This document shows positions 5,453 through 8,286 of a stretch of DNA of 8,286 nt, piece after piece (the stretch's first letter is position 1; each line of letters opens with the position of its first letter). The position numbers and the translations under genes were made by a program. Origin of the DNA: JAUUZT01 sp964654015 (GTDB taxonomy: Bacteria > Chloroflexota > Dehalococcoidia > GIF9 > AB-539-J10). The stretch lies in assembly GCA_964654015.1 (NCBI GenBank), contig CAZZHQ010000106.1, positions 1 through 8,286 on the forward strand, given 5' to 3'. The notes below the pieces were generated by a model. That model searched no databases. It saw only the letters and a list, made by a program, of their open reading frames with translations, and was not told where the DNA came from.

Positions 5453-6679
5453 CTAGAAGATACAGGGTTTGAACTCCCTGTTCTTCCACGCTGGGGGACC
5501 GTAGGTCAAGTTTTCCCACTTCCACCTCGCTGGGTCCAAGTCCTTACCCTTGAAAGCAGGGTAGTTCTTGGAGTAGCGGTGAACACGAAAAACCATATTG
5601 GTAGTAGCACCAAACCTCTGGCGCCACATGGGGATAGAGTATTCCCAGACCAGTTCTTTTTCGTGTGTTACCTCGAAGAACCTGCCATCGTAGGCATCAC
5701 TGATAAGGGTGTTGCCGTTGGGGAGACGGTCGTTCCCAGCCATGACAGTGCTATAGAAACTGCTCGGTGGGTCAGCAGTATATTCCCAGACGATCTTACC
5801 TGTTTTAGGGTCAATCTCAACTGAACGGGAATATTCCGGCCCGTAGAAGTTATTGCGGTGCGACCCATTATCCAACGTAAGGATATTCCCATTGGGAAGC
5901 TCCTTACAGTCATGCTGATGGAAGAACTCTCCCTTGCCGTATCGGCGGATTACCTCTCCACTAGAGTAGGCAATCTTATGTATCTGGCAGAGATGACGTG
6001 CGCTCCAGAGGATGGTGCCATCACGGCAGGGGAAAACTGTGTTAGAGTGAAAGTTAGGCCGCGTATCCAGTGGTGGAAAAGCATCTAAAACAGGATCCAG
6101 GTGGTCTCTCGTTTTCCATTCCCAGACTATTTTGCCATCACGATCAATTTCATAGATAGTGTCTCCCCATATCCTTTCCTTATACTCGGTACCGGCTATG
6201 CCACCCTGCCATTTCTTAGTCAGCTCGTCAGAGAAGATGCCATTCGGGTGATAAGCAAGATAAAGGTAATGACCCTTACCCTTCTGCGACCATTTGTCAC
6301 TAGGGGCAAAATCAAGAGGGAAAAAATCATGGGTTTGGTAAGGAACCCTGACCCGCCAGACGATATTCCCATCCCAGTCTATTTCTACAAGTTCACTATT
6401 ATCATTAGCCCCGCTAAATTCTGACCTCTCTCTCCACTCTGGCTTAGAGCCCTCCTCATCTGGAGAACTGAAGTCATGTTTAATGTTGCCGCTCAGCAGG
6501 CCATTTGGATAGAGTCTCCCGTATCCGAGGGGAACCCGCCAAATATGCACTATATTGCCCTCAACGTCTATTAATATAGGGCCCAAACCCGGTGCATTAA
6601 ATAGTGTGTAACCATCGTAAGCCTTGAAGGGGTTATAGTAGGTGACTCCTCTCAAGGCTGTCCTCGCAATATTGCTCAT
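5453..6679 (-). CDS. Arylsulfotransferase (ASST)-like beta-propeller protein, paralog 2 (divergent)
   Basis: 408 residues. It shares the start pattern (RGVTYYNPFKAYDGYTLFNAP versus KGLTFY... in the paralogs; 20-residue view shortened here to GVTYYNPFKAYDGYTLF), repeated blades (IDWDGNIVWRV, WGDTIYEIDRDGKIVWEW, LPNGNILTLDNGSH, RLPNGNTLISDAYDGRFFEV) and conserved histidines: DHLDP (H193), NFHSN (H211), FFHQHD (H254, H256), GSH (H274) and R285. The 43-residue distance from H211 to the first His of HxH is the same in all three paralogs, pointing to one active-site layout. It differs in lacking the CPxC pair and the RQAAPGT...LGY tail; instead it ends WKNREFKPCIF. An insert at 66-95 is rich in charged residues. 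No signal peptide is seen. AAGGAG lies about 6 nt before the ATG. It is followed after 38 bp by paralog 1 and very likely co-transcribed. Donor and acceptor are unknown. Confidence 0.83.
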   Translation of the reverse strand: MSNIARTALRGVTYYNPFKAYDGYTLFNAPGLGPILIDVEGNIVHIWRVPLGYGRLYPNGLLSGNIKHDFSSPDEEGSKPEWRERSEFSGANDNSELVEIDWDGNIVWRVRVPYQTHDFFPLDFAPSDKWSQKGKGHYLYLAYHPNGIFSDELTKKWQGGIAGTEYKERIWGDTIYEIDRDGKIVWEWKTRDHLDPVLDAFPPLDTRPNFHSNTVFPCRDGTILWSARHLCQIHKIAYSSGEVIRRYGKGEFFHQHDCKELPNGNILTLDNGSHRNNFYGPEYSRSVEIDPKTGKIVWEYTADPPSSFYSTVMAGNDRLPNGNTLISDAYDGRFFEVTHEKELVWEYSIPMWRQRFGATTNMVFRVHRYSKNYPAFKGKDLDPARWKWENLTYGPPAWKNREFKPCIF

Positions 6680-6711
6680 CTGTTTCTCCTTTTCTTAGTT
6701 AATTTAGATTG

Positions 6712-6873
6712 CTAATATGATATGCTCTCTTCGATTCCACAACCCTCAACTGAAGTGGTGAAAGGCACACCACACCTAGCTTGCAAGTTCCAAAGCTCAC
6801 CCGCCTTCAGATCGCCCACACTTTTGTCGACCCTTCTGGAGGGCTGGGCCCACTTTTTACCGCCTCGACCCAT
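6712..6873 (-). other. Doubtful 53-codon ORF between the permease remnant and paralog 2
   Basis: ATG 6873 opens a frame of 53 codons to TAG at 6712-6714, starting inside the last codons of the permease remnant in another frame. The product begins MGRGGKKWAQPS and has three cysteines in its second half. I recognise no family and see no well-placed ribosome-binding site. It may be chance coding or the broken start of a gene that followed the permease. The rest of 6680-7045 holds only the permease fragment and the upstream site of paralog 2. Confidence 0.15.
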
Positions 6874-6988
6874 AGCGCCCGACATCACCCCTTAACCTCG
6901 GGTCTAGCAGGTCTCTAACGGCATCACCAAACATATTTACACCAAATACCACGGCACTTAGGGCAACTCTGGCAACAATAGCCACATG
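6857..6988 (-). pseudogene. C-terminal remnant of a DppC/OppC-type peptide ABC transporter permease
   Basis: An open frame closing at TAA 6857-6859 encodes ALSAVVFGVNMFGDAVRD followed by LLDPRLRG, then a short basic tail. The pattern N-(L/M)-(L/F)-GD-x-(L/V)-RD-x-LDPRLRG is the hallmark C-terminus of DppC/OppC inner-membrane permeases, which import oligopeptides or nickel. A TAG lies in frame at 6992-6994 and no transmembrane segments or EAA loop remain upstream, so roughly the first 250 residues of a normal permease are gone. The fragment sits 57 bp beyond the stop of ASST-like paralog 3. It marks a past deletion or insertion between paralogs 3 and 2 and suggests a peptide-transport operon once adjoined this locus. 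The exact upstream breakpoint cannot be placed. Confidence 0.8.
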
Positions 6989-7045
6989 GCGCTACCAACT
7001 GTAGCTTGTCCTGAGTGTTCATTTGTCCAATTCGTTTTCATTCCT

Positions 7046-8230
7046 TTAATAATATCCCAAGGCTTCAAGCCGTGGCTGCAGGGCAGTTGCTGCTTCGACA
7101 GGGGTACCGGGTGCAGCTTGTCGGGCCTCTGGTACTGGTAGAGGTCGCCGTAGTCCGGAATAATCCATTTCGTACCGATAAGCAGCATAGACGGGGCAAT
7201 ACTTTGACCTGATGGGAGATGCCTCATATGAAGGCAAGCCATTAACGTATTCCCACACTAGGTCATCACCTCGTGGTGTTACTTCAAAGAGCCTACCCGT
7301 TATCCCCTCACAGATGAAGATGTTTCCATTAGGCAGCCTCTGGCAGCTTGACAGCGTAGGAGAGTAGAAAGAGCCAAACGGATCCAACCACCTCCAGTAG
7401 AGCCACGCTATCTTGTTGTTGCTTGGGTTGATCTCCAAAACGCGTGACGAGGACTCCCCATTCGTAGCATAACCATGTGGACAATGTAAACCGTTGTCAA
7501 ATATGAGAATATTGCCATTATCCAGTTCAGATAAGGAATGCGGATGTGCCAATTCATGTGGTCCCCACTCCCAACTAACTTTGCCAGTCTTCTTGTCAAT
7601 CTTAGCTATAGTATTAGTCTTCATAAAGTTGACCAGAATATTCCCGTCAGCAAGTTCAACAATAGAGTTGGCATGAGTCCAGGTATCACGGAAACATATT
7701 GGGCAAATGACACTAGTCAGCGGGTCAAGATGCTCATGGCCAATCCACTCCCAAGCAATTTCTCCCTTAGGCGTAATTTCCTGAATGGCATCACCCCACA
7801 TAACTCCTTCCCTCTCGGTTCCAGCGTAGCCACCTTGAACTTTTGCCGCAATTTCCTCCGGCACCTTCACCCATTTGAGCGCCAGGGTATTGCCTCCTTT
7901 TGCCCGATGGGGGGCGTGGTGCAAATATGGATCCTGGTACTCCCATATTACATTGCCGTCCCAATCGACCTCCTGTACGCATCCCCCGGAACCTTCAAAT
8001 TCAGTAAGCGGACTGTTATCATCCTGGCCCATGTACAGCAGATTTCCGTTAGGCAATAACTCTGCATATATCGGCTTATAACTCGTCTCCCAGTAGTGGA
8101 TAATGCTACCCATCATATCAATCAACCACACCCCATGACCATCTACCGGAACCAACAAGATGACACCCGTGTATGCTTTAGCCCTGTTGTAGAAAGTCAA
8201 ACCCTTAATGATACTGAACGCGTAACTCAT
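7046..8230 (-). CDS. Arylsulfotransferase (ASST)-like beta-propeller protein, paralog 3
   Basis: 394 residues, alignable nearly end to end with paralog 1: IKGLTFYNRAKAY, GVWLIDMMG, AELLPNGNLL, DPYLHH, KWVKVPEEIAAKV, WGDAIQEITPKGEIAWEW, GHEHLDP and CQRLPNGNIFICEG occur in the same order. Histidines H165, H167, H186, H229, H231 and H249 and R263 correspond to those of paralog 1, and C176-P-I-C179 precedes WTHANS as it does there. The tail contains RQAAPGT and ends RLEALGYY. The family transfers sulfuryl groups between phenols or alcohols; acceptor and donor are not predictable. No hydrophobic leader is present, so a cytoplasmic location is inferred, unlike the periplasmic enterobacterial enzyme. 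AAAGGAG at 8245-8239 lies 8 nt before the ATG. It is the most upstream gene of the visible cluster; the 56 bp to the right edge hold only this ribosome-binding site, with no convincing promoter. Confidence 0.86.
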   Translation of the reverse strand: MSYAFSIIKGLTFYNRAKAYTGVILLVPVDGHGVWLIDMMGSIIHYWETSYKPIYAELLPNGNLLYMGQDDNSPLTEFEGSGGCVQEVDWDGNVIWEYQDPYLHHAPHRAKGGNTLALKWVKVPEEIAAKVQGGYAGTEREGVMWGDAIQEITPKGEIAWEWIGHEHLDPLTSVICPICFRDTWTHANSIVELADGNILVNFMKTNTIAKIDKKTGKVSWEWGPHELAHPHSLSELDNGNILIFDNGLHCPHGYATNGESSSRVLEINPSNNKIAWLYWRWLDPFGSFYSPTLSSCQRLPNGNIFICEGITGRLFEVTPRGDDLVWEYVNGLPSYEASPIRSKYCPVYAAYRYEMDYSGLRRPLPVPEARQAAPGTPVEAATALQPRLEALGYY

Positions 8231-8286
8231 TAAACTTACTCCTTTCCGGCCTAGTACGAAGTTTCCTGTAAAGCACCTTGTAACTA

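Noticed and set aside
6755..6773. Hairpin GTGGTG-7 nt-CACCAC as a possible terminator
   Set aside because: The stem is only 6 bp and no T-run follows on either strand.
6958..7242. 94-codon minus-strand frame across the end of ASST-like paralog 3
   Set aside because: It overlaps the conserved C-terminus of paralog 3 in another frame and then runs out of frame through the permease remnant, with no recognisable motif.
7538..8059. 173-codon plus-strand open frame
   Set aside because: It lies entirely antisense to ASST-like paralog 3, whose frame has clear family motifs throughout. The plus-strand product has no recognisable domain.
8231..8286. Promoter ahead of ASST-like paralog 3
   Set aside because: TTTACA- and TACTAG-like hexamers are present but at wrong spacing; the promoter is probably outside the window.
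1..8286. CRISPR array, tRNA/rRNA genes, insertion sequences
   Set aside because: No regularly spaced repeats, no cloverleaf or rRNA-like stretches and no transposase frame or terminal inverted repeats were seen. The only notable direct repeat is the 51-bp pair.

Overview
All well-supported genes in this window lie on the minus strand, so transcription runs from the right edge to the left. The long plus-strand frames are antisense shadows. The Shine-Dalgarno sites (AAGGAG, AAGGAGGA), the ATG/GTG starts and the short gene gaps mark it as bacterial or archaeal, and nearly every product concerns sulfate or sulfate esters. The taxon cannot be fixed from this sequence. A sulfur-cycling, probably anaerobic environmental lineage is plausible, but that is inference.

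In transcription order, a first block (8230 to 4170) holds three aryl-sulfotransferase-like beta-propeller genes. The first and third are close paralogs. The second is more divergent and is separated from the first by 366 bp that contain the severed C-terminus of a DppC/OppC-type ABC permease. None of the three starts with a recognisable signal peptide. A scar region (4169 to 3740) follows. It contains an unassigned C-terminal-like open frame, the first ~45 codons of a canonical PHGGK-type sulfate adenylyltransferase (sat), and a 51-bp copy of the ribosome-binding site and first 11 codons of the downstream sulfatase gene. A plausible promoter with a 14-bp palindrome in its spacer comes next.

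The second block (3739 to 1) encodes an SDR oxidoreductase, a sulfatase-fold hydrolase with Thr instead of Cys/Ser at the predicted nucleophile position, a CysD-like PP-loop enzyme without CysN in view, and the first 201 residues of a second, different type of Sat. That gene runs off the left edge.

Taken together this looks like a sulfate-ester module: sulfuryl transfer (three ASST-like proteins), possible ester hydrolysis (sulfatase-like), alcohol or carbonyl oxidation of the product (SDR), and sulfate activation to adenosine phosphosulfate (Sat, CysD-like). The combined pathway is inference. The gene fossils show directly that the locus has been rearranged repeatedly, apparently including loss of one sat and retention or gain of another.
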